Assembly (NCBI GenBank): GCA_031556065.1
Contig: JAVBTR010000085.1
Location: 1 to 7,722, forward strand
Source: JAVBTR01 sp031556065
GTDB lineage: Bacteria > Bacillota > Clostridia > Christensenellales > Aristaeellaceae
Direction of reading: 5' to 3'
Length of the DNA stretch: 7,722 bases
The translations under genes and the position numbers were made by a program. The notes under the pieces are model-generated. The model was not told the origin of the DNA, searched no databases, and saw nothing but the letters and a program-made list of their open reading frames with translations. Below, in pieces: positions 1 to 6,518 of this stretch (positions within the stretch are counted from its first letter, which is position 1; each line of letters opens with the position of its first letter).

Positions 1-142
1 GGAATTTCTACGAAATTCCACCGAAAATCGCCGCACAGGGGCTTCGCCCCGTTCAATGCCCCGAATGGGGCCGCCGATTTCGGAATGAAAATCGGAGGAC
101 CGCGGTCCTCCGATACCTCCTAGGGTTTGTTGATGGTCTGAA
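1..142 (-). repeat. Structured dispersed repeat, copy A (with 34-nt hairpin insert)
   Basis: Positions 13-142 match the reverse complement of 7624-7722. Identity is exact over 13-37 (25 nt) and over 72-142 (71 nt). Between them copy A has 34 nt (38-71) where copy B has 3 nt. The insert folds as two GC hairpins, GGGG-CTTCG-CCCC (38-50) and GCCCC-GAAT-GGGGC (58-71). Around it, CCGAAAATCG (21-30) can pair with CCGATTTCGG (74-83), so the element looks like a branched hairpin. Positions 1-19 form an 8-bp stem GGAATTTC/GAAATTCC, which may also be part of the element; copy B is cut by the window edge there. Positions 91-114 are a perfect 24-nt palindrome. No coding capacity is visible, so it is a MITE-like or REP-like element of unknown family. 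The strand is arbitrary, chosen opposite to copy B. Identity after 142 is lost, which defines the inner end (TGATGGTCTGAA). Confidence 0.85.
87..114 (-). terminator. Palindrome plus U-run inside repeat copy A, reading leftward
   Basis: A perfect 24-nt palindrome (91-114, centre CCGCGG) is followed on the minus strand by TTTTCATT. It would act as an intrinsic terminator for transcription leaving the rpoD operon to the left. The same arrangement exists in copy B in the opposite direction. A perfect palindrome has no free loop, so about 4 nt must open. Function is inferred from structure only. Confidence 0.4.
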
Positions 143-157
143 CAGGGCAAAGCCCTG
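143..157. other. Short hairpin beside the repeat
   Basis: CAGGGC-AAA-GCCCTG forms a 6-bp stem with a three-base loop immediately inside the inner end of repeat copy A. The same XXXX-AAA-XXXX design occurs at 6041-6059 and 6106-6124. No U-run follows on either strand, so it is not a convincing terminator. Its role is unknown. Confidence 0.4.
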
Positions 158-171
158 TCATATAACCAACA

Positions 172-207
172 AAACGAGCACCCTGCCAATTTGATTTGGC
201 AGGGTGC
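172..207 (-). terminator. Intrinsic terminator of the dgt-dnaG-rpoD operon
   Basis: A perfect 12-bp stem, GCACCCTGCCAA (178-189) with TTGGCAGGGTGC (196-207), closes a 6-nt loop. On the minus strand it is followed by TCGTTTTGTT. It is the strongest terminator downstream of rpoD and lies about 180 bp past its stop. On the plus strand AATGTTTT follows, so it could also work weakly in the other direction. Confidence 0.75.
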
Positions 208-389
208 AATGTTTTGTAAAATTGTAACTTGGCTGCTTGCTTCTCCCTCTAAGCCTGTGTCAAGGATCGCTTCGCTGCCTTGAGCGGGGTATTGCTTTCC
301 GGTTTCAACAGGTTACGGCAGGGCGCTGTCCTGCAACCGGCCAAGGAATATATCCCTTGGCAATCCCCTAGGGCGTTTTGAAACACACC
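208..389 (-). other. rpoD 3' region, non-coding, rich in hairpins
   Basis: No ORF with a ribosome binding site is seen in these 182 bases. Three stems are visible: TCAAGG/CCTTGA (260-265 with 278-283), GGTT-acg-GCAGG/CCTGC-AACC (311-338) and CCAAGG/CCTTGG (341-346 with 355-360). None has a good U-run on the minus strand, so the stretch probably forms the structured 3' untranslated end of the rpoD transcript before the terminator at 178-207. It could protect the mRNA end or yield a small RNA, but nothing in the sequence decides this. Confidence 0.4.
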
Positions 390-1469
390 CTAATCCAAAT
401 AATCCTTCAGCTTTTTGGACCGGCTGGGATGCCGCAGCTTGCGCAGGGCCTTAGCCTCGATCTGCCTAATCCGTTCCCTGGTTACGTTAAACTCCCGGCC
501 CACTTCTTCCAGTGTCCGCTGCCGGCCATCGTCAAGGCCAAAGCGCAAACGCAGTACCTTCTCTTCCCTGGGTGTCAGGGTGTCCAAAACATCCAACAGC
601 TGTTCCTTCATCAGCGCAAAGGAGGCAGCCTCAGCAGGAGCGGGAGCGTCTTCATCGGGAATAAAATCCCCCAGATGGCTGTCCTCTTCTTCGCCAATAG
701 GCGTTTCCAAGGATACCGGCTCCTGGGCGATTTTGATAATCTCTCTTACCTTTGCTTCGGAAATGCCCATTTCCTTGGCAATCTCTTCCGGGGTAGGTTC
801 CCGGCCATATTCCTGCAGCAGCTGCCGGGATACCCGAATCAGCTTATTGATGGTTTCCACCATGTGCACGGGAATGCGGATGGTCCGGGCCTGGTCGGCA
901 ATGGCACGGGTAATGGCCTGGCGAATCCACCAGGTGGCATAGGTAGAGAACTTGAAGCCCTTGCGGAAATCGAACTTTTCCACAGCCTTAATAAGCCCCA
1001 GATTGCCTTCCTGAATCAAATCCAAGAACAGCATCCCACGGCCCACATAGCGTTTGGCAATGGATACCACAAGCCGCAGGTTCGCTTCGGAAAGCTTGCG
1101 CTTGGCGTCTTCATCTCCCTGCTCCATACGCATGGCGATTTCGGTTTCTTCCTCCGCCGTTAAAAGCGGTACTTTGCCGATCTCTTTTAAATACATACGA
1201 ACAGGATCGTCAATAGCAATGCCTTCCGGCACGCTTAAATCGATAATCTTATCTAAAGGCTCGGCCATTAGCTCAGCCTCGCTGGGATCCGGTTCCGTTA
1301 CCACGTCCACACCCATCACCTCCAGGGTTTCGAGTATTTTGGTGTATTGGTCCGGTTCAATCTCGAATTCCGCCAATTGGGTAATAATATCCTCGTATGT
1401 GATCGATCCCTTTTGCTTGGCGTTTTCGTAGAACTCATTGAGTTTGAGTTGACGAACTTCAGGCGTCAT
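390..1469 (-). CDS. rpoD: RNA polymerase primary sigma factor RpoD/SigA
   Basis: This is the housekeeping sigma-70 factor that directs RNA polymerase to -10/-35 promoters. From the chosen ATG it is about 359 residues, normal for the short SigA form of Bacillota. In that numbering an N-terminal region 1.1-like domain comes first. Region 1.2 (DPVRMYLKEIG, about 88-98) follows, then region 2 with EANLRLVVSIAKRYVGRG and LDLIQEGNLGL, and the -10-reading helix YATWWIRQAI (177-186). Region 3 has IRIPVHMVETINKL. Region 4.2, VTRERIRQIEAKALRKLR (about 329-346), reads the -35 box. The frame opens further upstream at 1511, where TAATG overlaps the dnaG stop by one base. Those extra codons encode an Arg-rich stretch (RHRPRRRRGFR) created by the AGGAGAGG ribosome binding site itself. 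I therefore place the start at ATG 1469 or TTG 1475; the TTG has the better spacing (7 nt). It is last in the dgt-dnaG-rpoD operon and probably partly translationally coupled to dnaG. Confidence 0.95.
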   Translation of the reverse strand: MTPEVRQLKLNEFYENAKQKGSITYEDIITQLAEFEIEPDQYTKILETLEVMGVDVVTEPDPSEAELMAEPLDKIIDLSVPEGIAIDDPVRMYLKEIGKVPLLTAEEETEIAMRMEQGDEDAKRKLSEANLRLVVSIAKRYVGRGMLFLDLIQEGNLGLIKAVEKFDFRKGFKFSTYATWWIRQAITRAIADQARTIRIPVHMVETINKLIRVSRQLLQEYGREPTPEEIAKEMGISEAKVREIIKIAQEPVSLETPIGEEEDSHLGDFIPDEDAPAPAEAASFALMKEQLLDVLDTLTPREEKVLRLRFGLDDGRQRTLEEVGREFNVTRERIRQIEAKALRKLRHPSRSKKLKDYLD

Positions 1470-1510
1470 GCTCAAGCGAAATCCTCTCCTTCGTCTAGGC
1501 CGGTGCCGCA

Positions 1511-3259
1511 TTATTTGGATGCGGACTTTAGTTGATTCAAGCGCTGCTGCAAACTGATAATTTCGTTGACCATGGCCGGCTTTTCATGGGTTTGGGCCGT
1601 ACCCAAGTCCTTTTTCAAGGCTTCCATGCGCTCTTCAAGGGGTACAATGTTCAAGCGGTTAATGCAATCCTGGGCCATTTTCAAAACGCTGTCACGATCC
1701 AGTTCGCTTTGGGCCATTAATACCTTGGTGACCATGGCCCGGTCTTTGGGCTCCTGCCTTTCGATCAGCGCGGCAGGGGTTTCCCCGGAAAGCAGCCCCT
1801 GGGCCAAATCCTTCAAAAGCGCATCGGTAAATTGCTCTGGAGTAACCACCCCTTTTTGCATTTTTCCCGTTGCCAGAAGGGATAAAAGCACTTGCTGGGT
1901 CTTTACGCTTTCGCTAAGCGCAGGCGTTTTTTCGTAGCTTTCCCGCTTTGGTGTGTAAATATGCTTTTGCGGCACCTGATGAGTTAAGCCCATCTGGGCG
2001 ATTAGCACATCTTTTGAAAACCCGGTTTGCATGCTCAAAAAATTCAGATGATTTTCCACCTCAACAGGCTCCGATACCTTTTTCAAGATCAGCGCGCACG
2101 CCTTTGCGTATTCGGTGCGCCCGTCCTGGGTGGATAGATCGAACTCGTCCTGCTTTTTAAGCATACGGTATTGGGCGGCATTCTGGGGCGCCATGCTCAA
2201 AAATGCTTCCAAGCCATCCCTGCGGATGAACTCGTCCGGGTCCAGCTTGTCTGGGAAAACAAGCACCTTGGCGGGGATGCCTTCCGTTTCGAAAATTTCC
2301 AGTCCCCGTAAAATAGCTTGCTGCCCCGCGTTGTCCCCATCGTAGGCAATAAAAACCTGAGGGGCAAAACGCTTGATAAACCGTGCCTGCTCCGGCGTCA
2401 GGGAGGTGCCCAATGTGGCCACCACGCCTTCCACCCCAAACTGGGTCAACGCCACCACGTCCATATACCCTTCCACTAGCACCACACGGTTCAGGTTGCG
2501 CGTTTTCTTTAATAAGTTTGCGGCGTATACGCCAAGGCGCTTATTGAACACAGGGGTATCCTGGGTGTTAAGATACTTGGGCATGGCATCGCCCATGGCA
2601 CGGCCGCCAAACCCTAAAATGGCGCCGTTTAAATCGATAATCGGGAAGATTGCACGGTTGCGGAACATGTCATAGGCCTTTTTTTCTTTGACCACCGTTA
2701 GCCCGCAGACATGCAATTCATCCAGGGAATAGCCTTCCTTTATAAGATAATTGGTCAGCGTATCCCAGCCTTGGGGGGCAGCGCCTAAACCAAACTTGCG
2801 AATGGTGGCATCGTCCAGCCCACGGTTCTTTAAGTACTTAAGAACTCCTTCCCCTTCTCGTTCAAACAGCAGCTTGTGAAAATACTGGGCCGCCAGCTTG
2901 TTGGCGCCAAGCAGCCGTTCCCGCTGGGATTTACGCCGTTCATAATCCGGATCGTCCTTCATTTCAGGCAAGGGCATGTGAAGCCTGTCCGCCAAAAGGC
3001 GAACTGCCTCTTGAAAATCCAACCGCTCCATCTCCATGACAAACTGGATCACCGATCCGCCGGCCTTGCAGCCAAAGCAGTAGTAGAGCTGATGCTCTGG
3101 ATCCACCGAGAAGGAAGCTGTTTTTTCGTTATGAAACGGGCACAGACCCCAATATCTATGCCCGTTGCGCTTAAGCTGAACATAGGCGGATACCACTTGC
3201 ACAATATCGGCCCGTGAACGCAGCTCATCAAGCCATGCGGGTGGAAACCGTCCTGCCAT
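1511..3259 (-). CDS. dnaG: DNA primase DnaG
   Basis: DnaG makes the RNA primers for replication, working with the replicative helicase. The product is 582 residues, the normal length. An N-terminal CHC2 zinc ribbon (CPFH about 40-43, CFGC about 61-64) binds template DNA. The RNA polymerase core has FGGR (218-221) and PKYLN, then the TOPRIM fold with EGYMD (264-268), GTSLT and DGDNAGQQA (308-316), the metal-binding acids for primer synthesis. The C-terminal third is the poorly conserved helicase-binding part (residues about 420-582), as expected. The frame extends three codons further to a GTG at 3268, but that GTG is part of the CAGGTG ribosome binding site (3271-3266). ATG 3259 lies 6 nt after it, so I use that start. 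The stop overlaps the upstream rpoD reading frame in TAATG. The 79 bases between dgt and dnaG hold no clear promoter or terminator, so the genes are probably cotranscribed. Confidence 0.97.
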   Translation of the reverse strand: MAGRFPPAWLDELRSRADIVQVVSAYVQLKRNGHRYWGLCPFHNEKTASFSVDPEHQLYYCFGCKAGGSVIQFVMEMERLDFQEAVRLLADRLHMPLPEMKDDPDYERRKSQRERLLGANKLAAQYFHKLLFEREGEGVLKYLKNRGLDDATIRKFGLGAAPQGWDTLTNYLIKEGYSLDELHVCGLTVVKEKKAYDMFRNRAIFPIIDLNGAILGFGGRAMGDAMPKYLNTQDTPVFNKRLGVYAANLLKKTRNLNRVVLVEGYMDVVALTQFGVEGVVATLGTSLTPEQARFIKRFAPQVFIAYDGDNAGQQAILRGLEIFETEGIPAKVLVFPDKLDPDEFIRRDGLEAFLSMAPQNAAQYRMLKKQDEFDLSTQDGRTEYAKACALILKKVSEPVEVENHLNFLSMQTGFSKDVLIAQMGLTHQVPQKHIYTPKRESYEKTPALSESVKTQQVLLSLLATGKMQKGVVTPEQFTDALLKDLAQGLLSGETPAALIERQEPKDRAMVTKVLMAQSELDRDSVLKMAQDCINRLNIVPLEERMEALKKDLGTAQTHEKPAMVNEIISLQQRLNQLKSASK

Positions 3260-3338
3260 ACCTTTCACCTGCTTCTACCTTATTCGATATCTTGTGCGCT
3301 TTTCCTGCAAAAGCCGCAACATTTCGCCATAAAGGCGC

Positions 3339-4340
3339 TTAAATGGGATACCCGAAGGGAATAAACAGTTTCTGGTACTGCCGAAGAGCGTACCTGTCCG
3401 TCATACAGGCCAGAAAATCGCATACGCCCCGCTCTACCCCCTCTTGGTATACAATGGTCACATACTCCATGGGCATTTCCGTGGGATGCTCACTGTAATA
3501 GTGGAACAGCGTTTTCATCACATGGTTGCACTTTTCTTCTTCCTTGGCCCGCCATTCATCCCGATAGACCCTGTCGAACAAAAAATCCCTTAGGCCGTTG
3601 GCCATTTCCGAGATAGGCTCGCTCATGCGAACGTCTTTTGTGCCAAAGGAGGTGTTCACAATATCCATTATCATGGTATTGATCCTTTGCCCGTGGGTTT
3701 CGCCCAGCGCATGCAGGCAATCCTTAGGCAGCTCAAAGGGCTTTAATACCCCCGCCCGCAGCGCGTCGTCGATGTCGTGGTTAATGTAGGCGATCCGGTC
3801 CGCTCTGCACACGCAAAGCCCTTCCAGGGTCTGGGGTTTCACCGCCCCGGAGTGATGGACAATGCCGTCCCGCACTTCAAAGGTCAGGTTCAGCGAGGCC
3901 CCGTCGTTTTCAAGCCGCTCCACCATGCGAAGGCTTTGCTCATTGTGGCGGAAACCGCCCTGCACAAGCTCGTCCAAGGCCCTTTCCCCAATATGCCCAA
4001 AAGGGGTGTGGCCTAAATCGTGGCCCAAAGCAATAGCCTCGGTTAAATCCTCGTTCAGGCGCAAAGCCCGGGCCAGGGTTCTGGCCACCTGGGATACCTC
4101 CAGGGTGTGGGTCAAACGGGTGCGGTAATGATCGCCCTCGGGGGATAGAAACACCTGGGTTTTAAACTTCAGCCTGCGGAAGGATTTACAGTGGATGATC
4201 CGATCCCGATCCCGCTGAAAATCCGTGCGCAAAGGGCAAGGGGCGATGGGTTCTTCCCGCCCCTTTGTATCTTTGGAGAGCATCGCAAACTCACATAACC
4301 TATGTTGTTCGTCCTGCTCGGTATACTCTCTGGGCTCCAT
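3339..4340 (-). CDS. dgt: dGTPase-like HD-domain dNTP triphosphohydrolase
   Basis: A 333-residue member of the deoxyguanosinetriphosphate triphosphohydrolase-like family. Known relatives cleave dNTPs to nucleoside and tripolyphosphate and adjust the dNTP pool. The HD metal site is complete: His78 in TRLTHTLEVSQ, His107-Asp108 in GHDLGHTPFGH (106-116) and Asp181 in CRADRIAYINHDID. The N-terminal RDRIIHCKSFRRLKFKTQVF segment is also typical. Length fits the shorter family members rather than the roughly 500-residue enterobacterial Dgt, so strict dGTP specificity is not established. The ATG follows AGAGGTG with good spacing. The gene heads the operon dgt-dnaG-rpoD, a common clostridial order linking dNTP supply, priming and transcription. 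The 41 bp upstream, after the preceding terminator, contain a possible -10 (TAATAC, minus strand) but no good -35, so its promoter is uncertain. Confidence 0.92.
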   Translation of the reverse strand: MEPREYTEQDEQHRLCEFAMLSKDTKGREEPIAPCPLRTDFQRDRDRIIHCKSFRRLKFKTQVFLSPEGDHYRTRLTHTLEVSQVARTLARALRLNEDLTEAIALGHDLGHTPFGHIGERALDELVQGGFRHNEQSLRMVERLENDGASLNLTFEVRDGIVHHSGAVKPQTLEGLCVCRADRIAYINHDIDDALRAGVLKPFELPKDCLHALGETHGQRINTMIMDIVNTSFGTKDVRMSEPISEMANGLRDFLFDRVYRDEWRAKEEEKCNHVMKTLFHYYSEHPTEMPMEYVTIVYQEGVERGVCDFLACMTDRYALRQYQKLFIPFGYPI

Positions 4341-4381
4341 AGGCGTTCACCTCTACCTAGTGTATTATTAAACATGGCTAC

Positions 4382-4412
4382 AAAAAAACCCTTCTATAAT
4401 ATGAAGGGTTTT
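4382..4412 (-). terminator. Intrinsic terminator of the Mbeg1-like gene
   Basis: The stem CCCTTC/GAAGGG (4389-4394 with 4403-4408) is extended by an A-run pairing with T-run positions. On the minus strand seven U residues follow (4388-4382). It begins 4 nt after the TAA of the 4416-5540 gene and separates that gene from dgt. Confidence 0.85.
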
Positions 4413-4415
4413 ACA

Positions 4416-5540
4416 TTATTCCGTTACTTCCTGGGCTTGTCCCGCAAGGGTGCTCCGTGCCTTAAACAGCCCGAACATGGCCTTGATCAGCATCCCTCGC
4501 ATTTGCGGGTCGATTTCTCTGGCGGCGTGAACAATGCCCAAAAGGGATTTCAGCTTGTTGCTGCCGATGTCGTCGAAGGTTTTCAGGTCGCTCTTTTCAA
4601 ACACCGAGAACAGGGCGTCGATAAAAGCCAGACGCTGCTCGTTGTCCAGCCCGTCCAGCCAGAGGTTCAGGGATTCGTCGAACACCAGGGTGGATTTGGC
4701 AAGGTTCTCCCCTCGCACCAGCTTGCAGCCCAGCACTTCCCAACAAGGACCATTGTGCTGCAAAAACCCCAGCTGGGCGCTTTTGATAATTTCAAAGTTC
4801 CGTTCCCTGTCGAACAGCAGCCCCACAATGGAGCCCTGGGGCACGAACTTGATAATGCGGTCCTTGATCCTTTGATACCCTTCCTCCTGGGTGACTGCCT
4901 TTGAAAACCCCGGACCGTCGTGGTTGTAGCATATTTCAATCCGGTTCTGTATGTCTTCGGGGGCCATAATGGCTGCATAGGCCGCCAGGTTGCCGCCCTT
5001 GGAATGGCCGCCCAGAATCAGCCTCTTATCTGAAAAGGCTCCGGCGATGGTTCGAAGGTAATCCAGCGCGTCTGCTTGGGAAGGGATCTCGTCCCGGCAG
5101 CTGATATAGCAATCTTCCTTCCAGCCCACAAAGCTTCGGTCTGTGCCCCTGTAGGCCACAAAAAGCGTGTTGTTCGGCAGAAAAAACGTCATGGCGGCGA
5201 ACTGGGTGGGGTTATCGTAATCGATGCGGTCCACCAGATACGTCATGGGGATATCCTTAAACCTGTCGCAGGTGGAAAGCCTGTCCAGCAAAATCGTGGC
5301 CGTTAAAGGCGGGTTCAACGAATCCAGCAGATTCAGCTTCTCGTGGGCTTCGTGGGTTTCAAAATAAACCCGGCAAGCATCCCCGATGGAAATACCTTCC
5401 CGCTCTGTGCTATCCGGCACCACACCCTGCAAATCCGCATAAGCAAGCCAGGTAAAAATCAGCGCGTCCACTTCATTAAGGGGGCACATATCAAGGGTGA
5501 TATCCCCCCGCCATTCAAGGTAATGGTAAAAGTTTGCCAT
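4416..5540 (-). CDS. Mbeg1-like (DUF2974) alpha/beta-hydrolase fold protein
   Basis: A 374-residue protein of the lipase-like DUF2974/Mbeg1-like family, common in Clostridia. FVAYRGTD (127-134) sits where class 3 lipases carry the oxyanion-hole strand. GGHSKGGNLAAYAA (177-190) is the G-x-S-x-G nucleophile elbow, with Ser180 the likely nucleophile. NHDGPGF (206-212) may supply the acid, Asp208, and QHNGPCW (261-267) the histidine, His262. The candidate catalytic triad is therefore intact. No signal peptide or membrane segment is seen, so it is probably cytoplasmic. The substrate is unknown; esterase or lipase activity is inferred from fold alone. The start ATG follows AGAGGTGA by 4-5 nt and lies 17 nt from a consensus -10. 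It is a single-gene unit with its own promoter and terminator. Base usage matches the neighbouring core genes. Confidence 0.88.
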   Translation of the reverse strand: MANFYHYLEWRGDITLDMCPLNEVDALIFTWLAYADLQGVVPDSTEREGISIGDACRVYFETHEAHEKLNLLDSLNPPLTATILLDRLSTCDRFKDIPMTYLVDRIDYDNPTQFAAMTFFLPNNTLFVAYRGTDRSFVGWKEDCYISCRDEIPSQADALDYLRTIAGAFSDKRLILGGHSKGGNLAAYAAIMAPEDIQNRIEICYNHDGPGFSKAVTQEEGYQRIKDRIIKFVPQGSIVGLLFDRERNFEIIKSAQLGFLQHNGPCWEVLGCKLVRGENLAKSTLVFDESLNLWLDGLDNEQRLAFIDALFSVFEKSDLKTFDDIGSNKLKSLLGIVHAAREIDPQMRGMLIKAMFGLFKARSTLAGQAQEVTE

Positions 5541-5557
5541 AAAATCACCTCTGGTAC

Positions 5558-5586
5558 ATTATACCGTATTTTAGCCCCGTTGACAA
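5558..5586 (-). promoter_or_regulatory. Sigma-A promoter of the Mbeg1-like gene
   Basis: On the minus strand TTGTCA (5586-5581) and a perfect TATAAT (5563-5558) are separated by exactly 17 nt. Transcription would start near 5551, leaving a leader of about 11 nt that consists almost only of the GAGGTGA ribosome binding site. The -35 overlaps the rnpB -35 on the other strand. Confidence 0.8.
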
Positions 5587-5608
5587 TTTGCTTCGCTTGT
5601 GTTAAATT
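5580..5608 (+). promoter_or_regulatory. Sigma-A promoter of rnpB
   Basis: A perfect TTGACA (5580-5585) is followed after 17 nt by TAAATT (5603-5608). TG at 5600-5601 gives an extended -10. The predicted start, 7 nt downstream, falls at G5615, the first base of the RNase P P1 helix, which supports both calls. Confidence 0.8.
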
Positions 5609-5614
5609 GCTTTT

Positions 5615-5990
5615 GCGTTTAAGGTAGCTGGATGGTCGCACGTTAAGGCGTGAGGAAAGTCCGAGCACCATAGGGCAGGGTGCCGGCTAACGGCCGGTGA
5701 AGGCGACTTCAAGGAAAGTGCAACAGAGATATACCGCCTTGCGGGACGGTTCGGCGGATGTGAATTCGACGGACCATTCGGCGAGGTAAGGCTGGAAAGG
5801 CGAGGTAAGAGCTCACCCGCGGCATGGCGACTTGTCCGCGATGTAAACCCCACCCGGTGCAAGATTCGATTGGAGCGCTAAGGCTGCCCGCCGTGCTCCA
5901 AAGCAATCGCTTGAGCTTGCCGGTAACGGCAAGCCTAGATAGATGACCATCTTAAATGACAGAACTCGGCTTATACACTACGCTTAACGC
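5615..5990 (+). ncRNA. rnpB: RNase P RNA, bacterial type A
   Basis: This is the catalytic RNA of ribonuclease P, which removes 5' leaders from tRNA precursors. The conserved blocks are in order: GAGGAAAGTCCGAGC (5652-5666), ACAGAGATATACCGCC (5724-5739), AGAGCTCACCC (5808-5818), AAACCCCACCCGG in the 5840s-50s, and ACAGAACTCGGCTTAT (5960-5975). P1 pairs GCGTTTAAG (5615-5623) with CTTAACGC (5983-5990), with one bulge. P2 pairs GATGGTC (5631-5637) with GACCATC (5945-5951) perfectly. The overall plan is the ancestral type A, as in most Clostridia, rather than the Bacillus type B. Between P15 strands GGAGC and GCTCC the loop reads AAGGC where Escherichia coli has AAGGU, the bases that pair with the tRNA 3' CCA end; this is noted as a finding. 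Ends are set by the promoter and by P1. Confidence 0.97.
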
Positions 5991-5992
5991 GT

Positions 5993-6027
5993 TCGCCCGA
6001 ATGCAATTGCATTCGGGCGAGGTTTTT
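5993..6027 (+). terminator. Intrinsic terminator of rnpB
   Basis: Positions 5994-6019 are a perfect 26-nt inverted repeat (CGCCCGAATGCAA and its complement), extended by one T-A pair. GG and five U residues (6023-6027) follow. It begins 3 nt after the P1 helix. GCGAGG (6017-6022) could alternatively pair with CCTCGC (6029-6034), spanning the U-run. Confidence 0.85.
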
Positions 6028-6180
6028 CCCTCGCTGCGCTGTAAAATCAAAGATTTTACGGTCGCTTGCTCGGGCAAGGTATGTTCGCTCTGCGAACGCC
6101 CCGCCCACCCGGCAAAGCCGGGTGATACGATATATAAAAGGAGGGCTTCGGCCCTCCTTTACCTCCCAGAGAGTTACAGT
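6028..6180. other. Non-coding spacer packed with hairpins
   Basis: Four tight stems lie in about 120 bp: GTAAAATC-AAA-GATTTTAC (6041-6059), GTTCGC-TCT-GCGAAC (6083-6097), CACCCGGC-AAA-GCCGGGTG (6106-6124) and AAAGGAGGGC-TTCG-GCCCTCCTTT (6137-6160). The last has a 10-bp stem with a UUCG tetraloop. CGGGC (6071-6075) can also enclose the second stem by pairing with GCCCCG (6098-6103). No start codon with a ribosome binding site is present. An open frame runs antisense across this stretch and into rnpB, but it has no recognisable content. It may be a back-up terminator array, remnants of repeat elements, or a buffer between core and accessory DNA. Confidence 0.55.
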
Positions 6181-6181
6181 T

Positions 6182-6219
6182 AAAATGAGCTCAGTTTTGA
6201 AGCTGTGCTCATTTCTTTT
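6182..6219. terminator. Bidirectional terminator at the 3' end of the small leftward gene
   Basis: AAATGAGC (6183-6190) pairs with GCTCATTT (6207-6214). After one mismatch CAG/CTG continues the stem around an 8-nt loop. The minus-strand copy is followed by TTTTAACTG and serves the gene ending at 6230. The plus-strand copy is followed by CTTTTAATA. This hairpin marks the change to AT-rich sequence. Confidence 0.6.
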
Positions 6220-6229
6220 AATAAAAAAG

Positions 6230-6469
6230 TTAATAATCGATACGTACGCCGCCGTCAATGCCGGCGTCCTCCAGCAGACGGGAAATCCTGTCAATGCATA
6301 TGCTATCGCTTGTTTCACGACTGTCAAGCACAGCTTGAATTCGCTTAAGCGTTTGATAGCAGGTTGATTCTATTATTTGGCTTGCATCATTGAACTGTAA
6401 GTTTTCAAACGTAACTTTGACTTCTCCTTTTGATAAAACACGGGCCAAAATTTCAACGCAATCATTCAT
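6230..6469 (-). CDS. Small conserved-looking protein of unknown function, divergent from the XRE regulator
   Basis: A 79-residue acidic protein beginning MNDCVEILARVLSKG and ending LLEDAGIDGGVRIDY. I recognise no named domain. The C-terminal pattern (helical segment, then GGxRxD plus an aromatic residue) resembles small hypothetical proteins that I recall next to XRE regulators in gut Clostridia; this is memory, not a search result. No signal peptide, membrane segment or Cys pairs are seen. The frame can be read from a GTG at 6478, but that codon lies inside the AGGAGGTG ribosome binding site (6483-6476). ATG 6469 is correctly spaced at 8 nt. It has its own promoter and ends at a hairpin terminator. 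Divergence from a repressor gene suggests that it is controlled by that repressor. It could be an antitoxin-like or accessory protein of an integrative element, but there is no direct evidence. Confidence 0.7.
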   Translation of the reverse strand: MNDCVEILARVLSKGEVKVTFENLQFNDASQIIESTCYQTLKRIQAVLDSRETSDSICIDRISRLLEDAGIDGGVRIDY

Positions 6470-6488
6470 CTTTTTCACCTCCTGTTTA

Positions 6489-6518
6489 ATAATAGGTCAA
6501 TTTCACCCTAATTGTCAA
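6489..6518 (-). promoter_or_regulatory. Promoter of the small leftward gene
   Basis: On the minus strand a perfect TTGACA (6518-6513) and TATTAT (6494-6489) are 18 nt apart. The expected start near 6482 leaves a 13-nt leader that is essentially the ribosome binding site. Both boxes are interleaved with GTCAA repeats, so a bound repressor would block it. Confidence 0.6.

Noticed and set aside
378..1163. Long rightward open frame opposite rpoD
   Set aside because: Antisense shadow of a conserved gene, with no ribosome binding site and no family-like sequence. The same holds for the other long frames opposite dnaG, dgt and the hydrolase.
1470..1511. Arg-rich N-terminal extension of RpoD (RHRPRRRRGFR)
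   Set aside because: It arises from reading the ribosome binding site region AGGAGAGG as codons. A TAATG overlap with dnaG is real, but the internal TTG/ATG start fits the family better.
3260..3268. GTG start for dnaG three codons upstream
   Set aside because: The GTG is part of the CAGGTG ribosome binding site; the ATG at 3259 has correct spacing. The same reasoning was applied at 6478 and 6546.
4341..4381. Promoter for the dgt operon
   Set aside because: A TAATAC -10-like hexamer is present on the minus strand, but no -35 or extended -10 supports it; not listed as a feature.
5971..6327. Leftward 118-codon frame across the rnpB 3' end and the hairpin array
   Set aside because: It overlaps a certain RNA gene and palindromes and shows no domain-like sequence.
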